Shown here: positions 1-11,478 of the stretch, piece after piece
Position numbering within the stretch: the stretch's first letter is position 1
How the letters are laid out: every line of letters starts with the position of its first letter
From: Rhytidiadelphus loreus
Taxonomy: Eukaryota; Streptophyta; Bryopsida; Hypnales; Hylocomiaceae
Reading direction: 5' to 3'
Length of the DNA: 64,000 nt
NCBI GenBank assembly: GCA_947034895.1
Contig: OX344761.1
Coordinates: forward strand, 27,664,863-27,728,862
Notes under the pieces: generated by a model
The model's input: the letters and a program-made list of their open reading frames with translations, nothing else
What the model was told of the DNA's origin: nothing
Database searches by the model: none
Program-made: the position numbers and the translations under genes

Positions 1-380
1 TATTGCAACTCTTTCATATTGAAAACATATGACAACAAATTAAATGCACTACAAGTAGTAGCATAAACATAACTTTATACTTTGATAAAATATTAGAAGA
101 ATAGAATTAACCTTAAAGGTCTCTCCAGTTTGTAGAAGGGTTGTCAAAGGAAGGCTTAACTAAGAATAGTACAAAAGAAACACAACACTGAACTCCATAA
201 GACTTCCATGACATAATTTTGATGCTTCAAGGAGTTTCGTCTTGTATTTTTCTCCAACTCCAACTCATGGTTCTTCATTGCACGCACTATAAGAAAACCT
301 CTAATATATCTTTTCCTTTTAATAAATGTACAAAGAACATAAGAACTTTTCTTTGGTCACATAATTGCTTATTTTTTTAT
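1..380. other. AT-rich intergenic DNA
   Basis: No open frame, splice-consistent exon chain or repeat terminus could be recognised here. It is plain AT-rich sequence up to the left inverted repeat of the neighbouring element. Confidence 0.5.
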
Positions 381-1069
381 TTTGTTTTGTTACATTGAGA
401 TCTCCAAAACCGTGCATCCCCTAGCCACATCCTTGGTACCATCAGAAAGCCCTCAACAAGGAGGGATGTATGGGCATAGTTTCATGGTGTCCCAACTCAT
501 AGAGGAAAAAGATAATGAATTTTGAAGTTTTTATGATTTTAAACAATTAGAAAATTACTTTTACTTTATTGTGGCATCGGCACAGGGCACATGAAAACAC
601 ATGAAAACAGGGAGAATTGAAGCAAGAGATAACTTACCATTGATACCTTTTGGGGGGTGCCTCAGTCCTCACCAAGTCCCTTGGAATAAGGAGGAATCCA
701 CTATCTTAGTTTTAATTTATTAATCGAAAAATTGAACTGTAAAACTGGAAGAATTACACATTCTGCAGGATTCATGGGGTCAATTCACATGTAACTTAAT
801 TCCTACAGTAAGTACCAAGACATGGTCTGGCCAGCCAGAACATGAGTTATGCAGTCTAAAAATATATCCTTGAAAATGAAAATATTGCCGCCTAGGATTT
901 TTTTTTTTTTTTTTCCTCTTTGATTCTGTGTACTGTTTCCCCTTATCAATGGAAATTATCCATGTGTTTCGAGGGGAAATTTAAAAAAAAAAATGGTACA
1001 TTGTATGAAACCATGTAGTGAGATTGATGATCTGGAAGAGTCTACAGTTGACGGATGGCATAGACTGTA

Positions 1070-2021
1070 CACTAGAAGAAAAACACGTCCGGCACAACCA
1101 ACTACTATGCAACTAGTGCCCTATGCAACTGTCATGCAACTAGTTTCCTCTCTATTTGCACCAAATCTAATGTAGTTGTTTTGTGTCATTGTTTTACAAC
1201 ATTCATTCATTGTTTTAGTTGCAAAGTAGTCATTCTGTAGTTGCAAAAAAAGACTAGGAAACAACTAGTGTCATATGCAACTATTATGCAACTGTAAAAT
1301 GACCATAATTGTTTCCTAGTTGTACGCTAGTTGTTTCTTAGTTGCACTTTAGTTGTTTCCTAGTTGCTTTCAAAGTTCATTCCCATTCGTGTTATATCAA
1401 TTGACCCATATCAATTGTAAAGAGTACCATTAGATTGAACATATAAGACTTGTAAGTTGTTATAGTCTTATGTAATGAATTCTTTTGATAGAATTCTAAG
1501 ATTTCTATAATTTGTGGGTTTCTACAATTTGTAGATTTTGTATATAAGAATTCAAAAAATTATTAAAATTCAAGAAATTTTATAATCTAGGAAATTGAAT
1601 TTTGAAATCTAGGAAGAAGGTAGATCTGAAATTTTGAAATCTAGGAAGAGGGTAGATTTGAAATTCAAAAATCTAGAAAAAGGTAGATTTGAAATTCAAA
1701 AATCTAAGAAAAAGGTAGTTCTGAAATTCTAAAATCTAGAAAGGAGGTAGATCTGAAAATTTGAAATCTACAAATCATTGAGATTTATATTTTAAAATTT
1801 ACAAATCTATAAGTTGCAAGCAAGTTGCAAACAAATTGCACACAAGGATGAAGTTCTTTGTATGGTGTCGGATGACAAAAAACCTTGCAACTAGACTGCA
1901 ACTAATGCGACTTGTCCACTGCAACTACGGACTCTACATTGTCACCTAGTTGCAAACATCCTATGCAACTACAAAATGAGTTGCATACTGTAGTTGTAAA
2001 ATCCCTCATTTTCTTCTAGTG
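1070..2021. mobile_element. Non-autonomous CACTA (En/Spm-type) transposon, copy 1
   Basis: The element starts CACTAGAAGAAAA at 1070 and ends with the exact inverse TTTTCTTCTAGTG at 2009-2021. The classical plant CACTA terminus CACTACAAGAAAA differs by one base. It is flanked on both sides by the 3-bp direct repeat GTA (1067-1069 and 2022-2024), the target-duplication length expected of CACTA elements. Both subterminal regions are packed with short TGCAACTA/TAGTTGCA motifs in both orientations, the usual arrangement of transposase-binding subterminal repeats. No transposase is encoded, so it would need one in trans. Confidence 0.93.
1598..1775. repeat. 32-bp minisatellite inside CACTA copy 1
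   Basis: About five and a half tandem units of 32 bp run through the element's middle. Each contains an ATCTAGGAAG-like core, then GGTAGAT and TGAAATT. Units differ from each other by a few substitutions, so the array is not freshly expanded. Confidence 0.8.
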
Positions 2022-2603
2022 GTAGAAGACACAGTGGCTACACAACTTACACAGCTCTTCAATCAACTTGTACTGTCCTGCTCCATCCTCCTCACACGAA
2101 GAATATCGTACAAAGTCATTTAAATTTAGTGCAATTCACGTACTCCTTCTGAAACCATCAGTCCATCACGTATCTATCACTGCAGGTGCACAGGTACGGT
2201 CCATGGCTGGGTAAACTCTGTCTTCCACTTGAACAAATTCACATCTAAAAAAATACATTTTTGTCCACTCAGTTGAAAATTGGCTTTTCATCCATTTGCA
2301 CCTCAAATATTTTTTTGGAAAATAATGATACTGAAATCACTGAAATGGTGGGCTACAGTATCCATGAGAGACCACATCAATAGTTACTAGTGTGCCCTGT
2401 GCCATTGTCACAACTCAAAATCAAATCAAAAGTTATTTTATTTTTTTAATTCGTAAAAACTTCCAAATCCAATCATCATTTTTGTTGTGAGTTGGAACAA
2501 AGACCGTGCACCTCTCTTCGGTGAGGGCTTTGCGGAGGTACCATGGACATGATCAGGGAACACACGGTCTCGAAGATCTCAACGTAACAAACAAACAAGG
2601 TAA

Positions 2604-4440
2604 CTTAAGGTATGGGTTTTTTCATAAATTCTATGATACAAAAGGATGGAAAATAGTGAATAAATGTGTTGAAATGAATGAATTCATTCACTGTGTTCAA
2701 TCAACCACAATAAGGTAACAACACCTACATATTCTTGTTGCAAATGTCACATTTATAGAATGAACCCTAACATATTATTGTTTATAATGTATAACTTTTA
2801 GTATAATCTCTATTCATGAGATTTTTAGGATTCATTTTGGGTACATCTAATCTAACTAATTCATAGTTGATTCATATTGGATTCCCAAAATGCATGCTAA
2901 GGCAATTATAAAATCTCCTTTTAAGTCCCAATAAGACTTATCAACAAAAAATTAGCTAGCTTATCAATACAAACCATGATTGCTTAGTTTGAAAATTCTT
3001 TAGGCAAAATCTTTTAAAATCACAACTACTCTAAAAGTGTCCTTTGACACAAGGATATATAATGGAGTTTTCAAAGCACCTACAATGGAAAAATTTGTGA
3101 TGGAAATAATTATAGAGCACCTCTAATTTTGGCTTTGAAAAATTTATATATAATAACTCTAAAATAAAAGTCCAAAAAGTATGAATTAAAGTTTGTTTGG
3201 TTGCAACTTCTTTTACTAGTTGCTTGAAGGAAAAATGATTTATAAATGTTTGAAATATTCCCCCCTTGTGAATATCCAGATAAATGTTTTGTGAGACACT
3301 CAATAAACACCTAGTTTTGGAGTAAGTATACCCCAAATCAATAGTGAATCCAAACCAACACTGTGTATTGTTGTTGTACATTCGTTATCTTTAAATGTAG
3401 GATTCAAGTACATTGTGTCAATTTTTTTAGTTTGTTGGTTTTAGGTAGACTTATCATACATGGTGATTGTATGATTGCTATATATTGGACCAAAGAAAAT
3501 TGGCCCCTCATTCTTCCAACAAATGATAAATGTAAAATCTCCCCTTTATCTTGTAGTGATTAATATTGTCTTTCTTGATCTGATACAGTAAATTTGAAAG
3601 GCATTAATTCCAAATATGAATTCAAGTTTTTCAAATTTGATCATCTATGGTAAATTCAAAAAAATTGAGTTTTCTCGGGGCTAAAAAAATGAAGCAATGA
3701 GAAGGTTGCTTTTCTTGAGCCCAATACAAAGTAACATTGCCTAATTATGACCTCTTTCTAAAACCATATCCTATAGATTTTGCCTAAAATAGATTGCTTC
3801 TATTCATGAGAGCCTTGGGTTGCTTATATGTACCTCTATTTTCACATTTTGAAAATTCATAGTTTCTTTATACAATGTCCAAAAAATATGCGAGAATAGA
3901 ATTTATACAAAATAATAATTAGGTTGTCCCATATTAATTTCTTGACATTTAATACTATATCAATATTTATTGTTCATGTACAAGAATGCACTACTTTTGA
4001 ATTAGGTATTGGTGTAATTGGGACTCATGAATCTCCATGTGTACAAATGGAAATATACATACAAGTATTTGTTGACTTTGATGGCTTATTCAATAGCTTT
4101 TGGGGGGTAAAACAACCTAATTGTTAAGGCAACCTAATTTCACTCTTTTGTATAAAATCTTCTTTTGACTTCCAACAAGAGTCAACAAAAAAAAACTAAG
4201 CAATTCAATAATAGCAACATTATTTTCTCAAATTGTTTACTTAAATGCACTAGACGTAGTCACACCTTCTTCACCCTAAGTTCAATTCTCAAAGAATTGA
4301 AACGTGACACTTTCTCATTGGTTGTCCATGACTTACAGAGCTCCCATTCTTCAAGGATTGAGGGTGTCCATTCTTTCCTCTCTTCTCTCTCTCACCAACT
4401 TCTCATTCTTCATGGAATTTTGCTCCTCGGAGAAGGTGTG
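2604..4440. other. AT-rich intergenic DNA, no gene seen
   Basis: Short frames occur on both strands (for example 3031-3381), but none matches a family I recognise and none is joined by convincing splice sites. Codon content is that of random AT-rich DNA. No terminal inverted repeats were identified. Confidence 0.5.
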
Positions 4441-5160
4441 ACTACCTTCTGATTAAGCTTAAGCTTAGATTTAATTACCTTTTGGGTGATTGCTGCGCAG
4501 GCTGGGGTACACCTGAAAGTATAACTTCACGTTGTAGACATACAAGCCTACTATGATAGAAAGCCGGATACGCTGTGGGTCCCCGAAGTGTTGCGCCGGG
4601 GTCTTTATTTGGTGTCTGACTGACTGTAGACTGTAGAGTCAGGCCAGGAGTGGCGAGCCCCAGAGTGGACCCTGCTGAAGCCCAGGAGCCGAGTAATGCG
4701 GCGGACCCTTGAACGACAGGGAGGACCGGAGCCCAGCGACGAAATAATACGCTGGAAAAACTGGCCCAAATCACTGATCAGGACTTCCGACTGACAGAGT
4801 TTTCCTTTATAACTGCAGGGAGCTATCATGCAACCAGTGGCGTCCCGGAGAAGCTGCCTGCCAGCCCAGCTCGAGGCCAACGCTACCCCATCCAACAGGC
4901 CCCGCCTGGATTCCTGCAGCCCAAAGCTCTGCGCTGGAGCAATTGACGGAAGACCCCGACCCCATCCACGATCGATACTACTGTATACGAGCGAGCCGTG
5001 CTGAGTGGGGTCGATCCGCTTGGGAGAAACACCCGCTCGGCACTTCACTGTTGCGCTTTCTGGGAACAACAGGCGACGTTCATTGGTGGCGGTGGTGCCG
5101 ATGGATTGGGGTCGCTACATGCGCTTGCTATACTTTCAGCACTCGTGACAGTATTTTGTT
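4441..5160. other. Unexplained GC-rich island
   Basis: Base composition rises sharply against the AT-rich surroundings. A 154-codon frame lies on the minus strand (4605-5069) and a 93-codon frame on the plus strand (4943-5224). Neither product shows a domain I recognise. The island could be a decayed exon cluster, a captured gene fragment, or part of a mobile element. Confidence 0.4.
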
Positions 5161-5480
5161 AGTAATTTTTTCACGATGTAGTTGGAAAATCCAAGAGGAT
5201 TCCATTGCAACAAAAAGCGCATGATTTGGATATCATATGCAAAAGTTATAAGGCTTCAAAGTTTTCTTGGCTTGTAATCTAATGTCGACATGGTCTCCAC
5301 ATGGCCTTGCAACACTTTCAGGGCTTAATATAGTTGTTGTTAACTTTAGTAGGTGTTTAATGTTCTTGTTGGGAAATCAAAGAGGATTTCATTGCACGAA
5401 ACAAACATATATTATTTGGATAGTGTGTGCAAAAGTTATGAGGTTTTAAAGTTTTCTTGGCTCATGATCTAGTATCAAGA
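5150..5480. repeat. Diverged tandem duplication, unit about 186 bp
   Basis: Two successive blocks share GGAAAnnnAAGAGGAT, TTTGGATA, TGCAAAAGTTAT and AAAGTTTTCTTGGCT in the same order, about 186 bp apart. Similarity is partial, which suggests an old duplication. No coding potential is visible. Confidence 0.6.
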
Positions 5481-5691
5481 TGAGTTATGATGTTGAAGTG
5501 GTGTACAATACATTTTCAAAATCAATATGTGTTCATTAGTAAGCATTAAGATTGGATGTTGGATCTAGTCTCAAGCAAAAATTTGCTTGGAAGAGAAGGG
5601 AGTTGATAAGAAAATAGAGAGAAACAATAGAGAAAATCAAGAAGCTACTCAAAATCTTGCTTTGTTGGGTGTTTTGGGTAAAATTCTTGTT

Positions 5692-5983
5692 CATTAGAGG
5701 AGATTTCAGTCTCCTGGAGGTCCGTTTCAAGCACTTCTGGGCGTTGGTTCCCAATAGTCCTTGCGAATGCCAATGCTGCCATGTCACCGTTTTAAAAAAA
5801 AAAATTAAAAATTCTTCTTAATATGCAAAAAGAAATCGAAAAGAAATTTAATTAAAAAAAAAATTTCCAAAAAATGACGTGACAGTCTCCAATCCACGTC
5901 ACTATGCTGCAGGAGCGCAGTTCCCGCGTTGGGAACGGGTTGGGAACTCATAGCCCTCTAGCAACCTGAAATCTCCTCTAATG
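5692..5983. mobile_element. MITE-like element, CATTAGA family copy a
   Basis: A perfect 18-bp inverted repeat bounds the unit: CATTAGAGGAGATTTCAG at 5692-5709 and its reverse complement at 5966-5983. Inside each end is a GC-rich arm carrying a GTTCCCAA-type motif, separated by an AT-rich core. No open frame is present. I could not identify a target-site duplication, so the superfamily is open. Related units lie at 37298, 45291, 47388 and probably 47831. Confidence 0.75.
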
Positions 5984-6714
5984 TTTTCAAAAAAGTATTG
6001 GCCCTCTTCAAAGTACCAAGAAAATAGAGCATTGGAATTTTGAAACACAATCCAACATCATATTTTAATGTCTACTATTGTGAGAGATTTCACGATATGA
6101 CATTTAAGGTGTAGGTGTCTAAAATTGAGTTTTTAATAAACAGATACTCATTGCAAAATATTTGTTTACTTATTTAAATAGGACACAAATTGTGAAATCT
6201 ACAATGACAATTTTGACAACTATTAACCCTTGCACTATGGTATTCAAACACCATTTTCAAACCGTATGAAATTGTAGACATGGTTTGCCTACATGCGGAC
6301 AAAATCTGGAACTTCTTTGACAAATAGTTTGTCAAGGGAATTTCTTGATAAATTATAAGACCTTACATAGATATTGCAGTTTCATTGGTGATGTTAAATT
6401 CTAGATACCAATCCATTTATTTTTTTAAATAAATTGTTCAATACTTATTTATAAAACATTGTTGTTTGCAGAAATATGAAAGTACACATAGATTCCAATC
6501 ATAGAAAGTAGGAATACACTTATGGATTATGGTATGTTACTTAGCTTTGTGGGCAACTTTGGTGTACATCTAGTGGTGCACTTTGCGATAACTTTGTATA
6601 GTGTAATGTATATAGTTGAAAATGTTTGAGCATTACTAAATGACTTCTTTATGATTAAGGCCTATAAAGATCAAGTGCCCCCCCCCCCCCATGATGTACA
6701 TGATGAAACTAGAC
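5984..6714. other. AT-rich intergenic DNA
   Basis: Nothing gene-like is seen. A poly-C run of about 13 bases near 6678-6690 directly precedes the flank of the hAT-like element. Confidence 0.5.
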
Positions 6715-7297
6715 CTAGGGGAGGACACTCTCACTACATTTGGGGTAACTACGTGCGGCGGTGGAAAAAGTAATTCATGTAATTCACCTTGAATAAACTA
6801 TAATTTCATTCTAAAATTTTGAGCTTTGTTTAACAATGACTAAAGGTTTCTATTGACAAAAAATTCAATTCCAAATAACATAAGATATATTGTCTAGAAA
6901 GGGTTGAAAAATGAACTAAAATGGCATGTTCTCCAACTAAAATATTTATAGAGCTCACATGAAGATGACTATTGCATCAATATTCAACCAAAATAAACTT
7001 TCAATAGAAAGCTATTCTATATAATTTTTTTTTCATTTTTCAAATTTTTTTTCTTATATAATATAGAGGTGTGAAAGTTATTTTCAGCTTTACAGTGTAT
7101 CTTTTTTCTTCAAAAATTTATAACTAATTACTATTAGCACAAAAAAATACCAATAATTCAAAACATAAACTTATAAAGTAGTAAAATCTATCCATAAATT
7201 TTTTTTTGAAAAAGAAATTAAATTTTAAGGTGTATTACTTGTTTTACTTTTTCCGCCGCACGTAGTTTGCTAAAACATAGGGAGTGTCCTCCCCGGG
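6715..7297. mobile_element. hAT-like MITE, copy 1
   Basis: The unit starts CTAGGGGAGGACACTC and ends GAGTGTCCTCCCCGGG. It is flanked by a perfect 8-bp direct repeat AACTAGAC (6707-6714 and 7298-7305). Eight-base duplications are the hAT hallmark. The inverted similarity continues inward through ACTACGTGCGGCGG, giving a terminal inverted repeat of about 60 bp. The AT-rich interior is non-coding and is shared with the units at 16144 and 17441. Confidence 0.88.
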
Positions 7298-9073
7298 AAC
7301 TAGACATTTGAATCTTTCTAAGAATACATTGCATCAATACATTCAATTCTTATTGTCTTTGAATTTTCTGTTTCAAAATTTCAAGTTGAGAAGCATGATT
7401 CACATACAATTCATGTATACACTTTACACATGCCTCTAACAATGACTCCTATATTTATTATGAAGATGGGAAAGTCAATCCAAAATAGTTTAAATATCAA
7501 ATTCCAAAAAAACATGTAACAAAATTCCAATGCATATACTAAAAATATGCAAACAATGTATTGTAGGATATCAACATACGTTGTGGTATATGAGCATACT
7601 ACTATATCATTAATAAAATTTAGTGTTACCCCACTTATTGATTTGAAAATGCTATAAATTTTTTTACTCTTGCATTCAACATTATTACATACTTCAAATC
7701 ACCGCTTTAATTTGGCTTTGCAACTCCGGGGACCACACTCAGTGAAGAGTGTTTCCTCTGCAGTAGCAAATCAGTAAGGAAAAGTGGAGATTGACCCCAT
7801 TGGTGGAGAGCTCTTCAATCCTGTCTGGCTGTGCTCCTGCAAGGGAAGACAAAAGCCTCGCTTATTCCGGAGTTTTGGGTAAGCTTAGCCGTCGTGTCAT
7901 GTACTCATGTCACACGGCGGCATATGAGCTTAAATTAAATTAAAGACCCGTTTTAACCTTTAAAGGACATGCCATGTTCCTATTTGATCAAAATTTATTA
8001 GAGGTCTATATTTAAAAACACTTTTCAAAAATTTGATATTTTTCTCATTTAGTACTTTGTAATACATATACACATTTCAACTTCATTTTCATAAGTAAAA
8101 ATTCTAAAATAAAATTTGAAAGTGATTTCTTTGTACAGTCATAGTAATTACAAAAATGTTTTAAATAGTATCAATGTTCAATTTAGCAAATTTGGAGATG
8201 ATAGCGGTAAACATCATTGTATAATTGATGTACTCTTTGAGCTTAGGATAAAGAGAAAATTTGATAGAAAAGTTCAAAGTAATGTATTTTATACTTTCAA
8301 GATGTTACTTTCAAACTATCACACAAAATGTAATTTGGATAATTTTGAAAAACAAAGAAAAAGGAATAAAAAGTAGATGATTGAAACTACATTTAATTAG
8401 TAAAGTTTCAAGACTTTAGGTTAATGCTCTATTTGAAAGAATATTGTGAGAAGTGAACTTCATCCAATCAATATTCATTGAAGAAGCTTTAAAAAAAATC
8501 ATATAAGATATCAATAGAAAAAATAAAGAATATTTAACTTAAATCAATTATATAGATTTGCTAGAGAAATTTCAATTATTTATAATAAATTTTCAAAATT
8601 AATCTTGATAATTTTAGGTTGGACACTTAAAGCATCATCAATCAAAATACCGCATATTCAAGCAACAAATTTCCATTAGTATGCAACTCTAGCAATCAAA
8701 TATTTTACAAGCTCCAATATTGCATGTTGTGCTCCAATCCATACTTGCAATAGAGTGCATGATATGGCATCATTAGCCTTAGTGGTAGCTCTTGTGGCAA
8801 GCACAATTTAACCTTGAAAGGATGAGCCCTATCACCAAGGTACTTTGTCAAAAGTGATATGCTTTATAGCCAATAGGTTCATTTATCATCCCTATAATAA
8901 TATGGAAAGCCATCCATGGACCATTTGGGGTTGATGGAGTGTTACAAGATTAATATGGTAGTGTAAAGGCACGCTCTTTTTTGTCACAAAGTTATGCATG
9001 TCATACACATGGGGTTGACAAAGCTTTGTTGTGGTTGATGGCACACTAAGTTTACAAGTAAAATATGTCGTGT
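7298..9073. other. AT-rich intergenic DNA with a short GC-richer patch
   Basis: Around 7720-7920 composition is more balanced, but no exon or RNA gene could be recognised. An 86-codon frame at 8116-8376 is low-complexity and without a recognisable domain. Near 8808 there is a TTAACCTTGAAAGGA motif that recurs near 15304. Confidence 0.45.
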
Positions 9074-9076
9074 TAA

Positions 9077-10371
9077 GAGCATCTCCATTAGGGCGTAGAA
9101 TATTGGCCCAATGTGTGAATGTTTTGGAATGGCTAGGCTTCCACGAAAATCCCTCCAAGGTCGCAATTTAGGATTTTTGGCAACTAGCATCTTCAAACTT
9201 TGTTCACCACATTCCAAGTTGTAGGGGCCCTCACATTTGACCTGCACCTTCTATGTCACCTATGTGACATATTTCTATCTACCAAGTTGCATAGGAATTC
9301 AAGTTTTATAATGGCATCCAGAATTCAAACGTCTTCTAATGGGGGCCTATTCAATTAACCCTTAAAGGACCGACACTATACTTTCACCAAAAACGCTCCA
9401 AAACTGCCATTTCTAGTATAAGTACCAAAATTTTGAAAAAAAACTTTTTTTGACATATCTAACCATAGGAACTTGTATTATATAGTATCAAAAACATGTG
9501 GTAAAATTTTCAGACATTTCCACCAGGTGGATTGCAAGATATAAGCATTCAAATTAACTAAAATCATTTTTTTACCCTGCGAAAAGCAGGGCAGATGCAC
9601 TTCACAAGCTCACATTTCTATGAAAAAATGACCTAAATGGTGGTGCTTCTTTGGATTTGTTTTCCTAGACAAGTTGGCCACATTCTTGAAAATTTTCAGA
9701 TCATTTGGAATAGTACAACATATAGGAAAAAAATAGTAAGTAGGTAGTAGTACAGAATGATTAAAAATACTAAATTATTTACAATTTAAATATGGAATTG
9801 AAAATTTCCAATCCCAATGGTCTAAATGTTGTAATAATGTATCTACATCCTAAGATTTTATTTTTGTCCAAAAATATTGAAAATTGGGTAAGATAAAGGA
9901 TTTCAAAGTTTATTTTAGAGTAGGAAATCCAAAACTGCCCGCAAACAAAAAATCCTCATAACTTTTGACTCATTGATCAAAATGGAATGATTTAAAGCTT
10001 TTTGTGTATATAAAACTCTAGAAAATCAATTCCAAATTTTTGTTTCTGAAAAAAGTGATTTTTTCTGATCTGCCCGAACTGCCCGGTTGGGGAAAAAAAT
10101 AACATATTAGGCTATAACTTTTGACTCGTATTTTCAAATGTCATGAAATTTGGTGCATATGAAAGATCTTCCTCGCCCCCACATTCTATTAAAATTTCAG
10201 CCCCAAATATGAAAATCTCCGCTTATAGGTACCTGTCCAAAAAATTTGTACAGCCAAAAAACACAATCCGGTCCTTTAGGGGTTAAGAGGTGAGGCCTTG
10301 CAAGCAAATAGGGACACACAAAGTTCTCCAAATTGAGTTAATTTCTTTGTCTACCGTTGGAGATGCTACAA
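9077..10371. mobile_element. Possible Harbinger-like MITE split by a TTAA-family element
   Basis: The left end reads TAA then GAGCATCTCCA at 9074-9087, and a matching inverse TGGAGATGCT lies at about 10358-10367. The TTAA-flanked element at 9355-10286 sits between these ends. The right terminus lacks a clean TTA/TAA duplication, so this pairing is tentative; the ends may belong to different decayed copies. Confidence 0.35.
9355..10286. mobile_element. TTAA-flanked non-autonomous element (piggyBac-like ends), copy 1
   Basis: The unit opens TTAACCCTTAAAGGACCG and closes CGGTCCTTTAGGGGTTAA, an 18-bp inverted repeat with one mismatch. No longer duplication lies outside the TTAA. This fits TTAA being the target duplication and CCC/GGG the true ends, as in piggyBac elements. 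The interior is AT-rich and non-coding. It carries conserved blocks such as CACTTCACAAG, AACATATAGGAAAAA and CATAACTTTTGACT, which recur in the copies near 12515, 48046 and 61975. The superfamily is inferred from ends only. Confidence 0.7.
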
Positions 10372-10504
10372 GGGAGGAATTTAGTATGAACAATATTGAA
10401 TTTTCAAATACAAGATTGCATTCAATAGCATACACTATCACCACCTTAGCATAACTCCAAATTCCAAATTCCAAACCACTTTTGCATAACAATTACGACA
10501 ATAA

Positions 10505-11465
10505 ATATAGTGTAGAATATTTCACAACCAACAATATTCGTTAGGAGCTAAGTGGACAGGTGAAGGCTCAATGCGATGAGTAGGGTGCATAGAGAGGCAA
10601 TGGACAAGAAGGCTACCGTGAATATTACAAGAGGCTGCATTGGAATACAAAAAAGTGGAAATACAAATGCCACACAACAGATATATTGATGTTGTGAACT
10701 CCTCCCACATAGGATTGATGATGCTCTTAGAAGTTAAATCCCAAGAGCCTCTTATTACCTTGCAAAGAAGTACACACCATTCCCATATCCAAATTCCAAA
10801 TTCCACTTTTGCATAAGTACACAAAAAAAACGAAGAGGCCATAATGGATGCTCATACCTTATAGGGCTCTGTGATAAGGGCTCTTGTACTGTATCTGGTC
10901 GTAAGCAGCTCATAACTCAATGCTCTAGAATGTGCACTTGTCCTCTATAGGAAATTAAACTATTATTTTTCTCTTTTTTCTCCGTCTATGTGAAGTCCAG
11001 CCAGCTACCCTATCTTACTGGTCACATGATGTCTTCCTTTTTCCTTCTCAAGTTGTGAGGAATTTATCTTATGGATTAACTTCTAGTGGCACGGCTTGGC
11101 ACTACTCCCAAGCCCGGCGGGGCTCATCCTTCTGCTGACTCAAACCGAACACATCTAGTCCAGTCCATTCCGTGAAAAAGTAGTTCCATGAAATGGAACT
11201 GAGCATCAATCTACAACAGTGACCTGGGTAATAACCAACCCAACAAATGCAGTTTTTTGTTGTTGGGATGGTGGATAAGAAAACTCACTTGAGGCTTTGA
11301 GGCCTTCATAACATTCAGTAGCATGCAGTGTCACTGCCTTGGCTTCACAATAGATGGTGGGGAATATTTCACACCCAACAAGACTTCCTCAGTAGCTAAG
11401 TAGACAAGTGGAGGCTCAAATGTGTGCATGAAGGAAAGACAGTGGGCATGAAGGCTACTGCATGT
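10505..11465. repeat. Pair of dispersed direct repeats (10505-10625 and 11345-11465)
   Basis: Both blocks of about 120 bp carry GAATATTTCACA, CCAACAA, TAGCTAAGT or GAGCTAAGT, GGCTCAA and GAAGGCTAC in the same order, spaced about 840 bp apart. They look like diverged copies of one repeat. The intervening DNA has no recognisable gene. Confidence 0.55.
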
Positions 11466-11478
11466 TGTGTTGAGGTTA

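Larger units (their letters stand above)
381..2600. mobile_element. Long-TIR element (MULE/foldback-like), host of a nested CACTA element
   Basis: The two ends are long imperfect inverted repeats of about 210 bp: 381-594 on the left and about 2388-2600 on the right. Reading the right end in reverse gives the same order of landmarks as the left: GTTACnTTGAGATCT, ACCGTG, TGGTACC, AAAGCCCTC, CCAACTCA, GGAAGTTTTTA-like, then GGCACAGGGCACA. Long inverted repeats of this size are typical of Mutator-like or foldback elements. A complete CACTA element (1070-2021) occupies the interior. I could not fix the exact outer ends or a target duplication, and no transposase frame is visible, so the superfamily is an inference. 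Confidence 0.6.

Noticed and set aside
3031..3381. 116-codon frame as a membrane protein
   Set aside because: It is hydrophobic only because AT-rich codons encode Phe, Ile, Leu and Tyr. No family pattern or splice context supports it.
4605..5069. 154-codon minus-strand frame in the GC-rich island as a gene
   Set aside because: The product is rich in Arg, Ser and Gly with no recognisable domain, and an overlapping frame is open on the other strand. This is expected from GC content alone.
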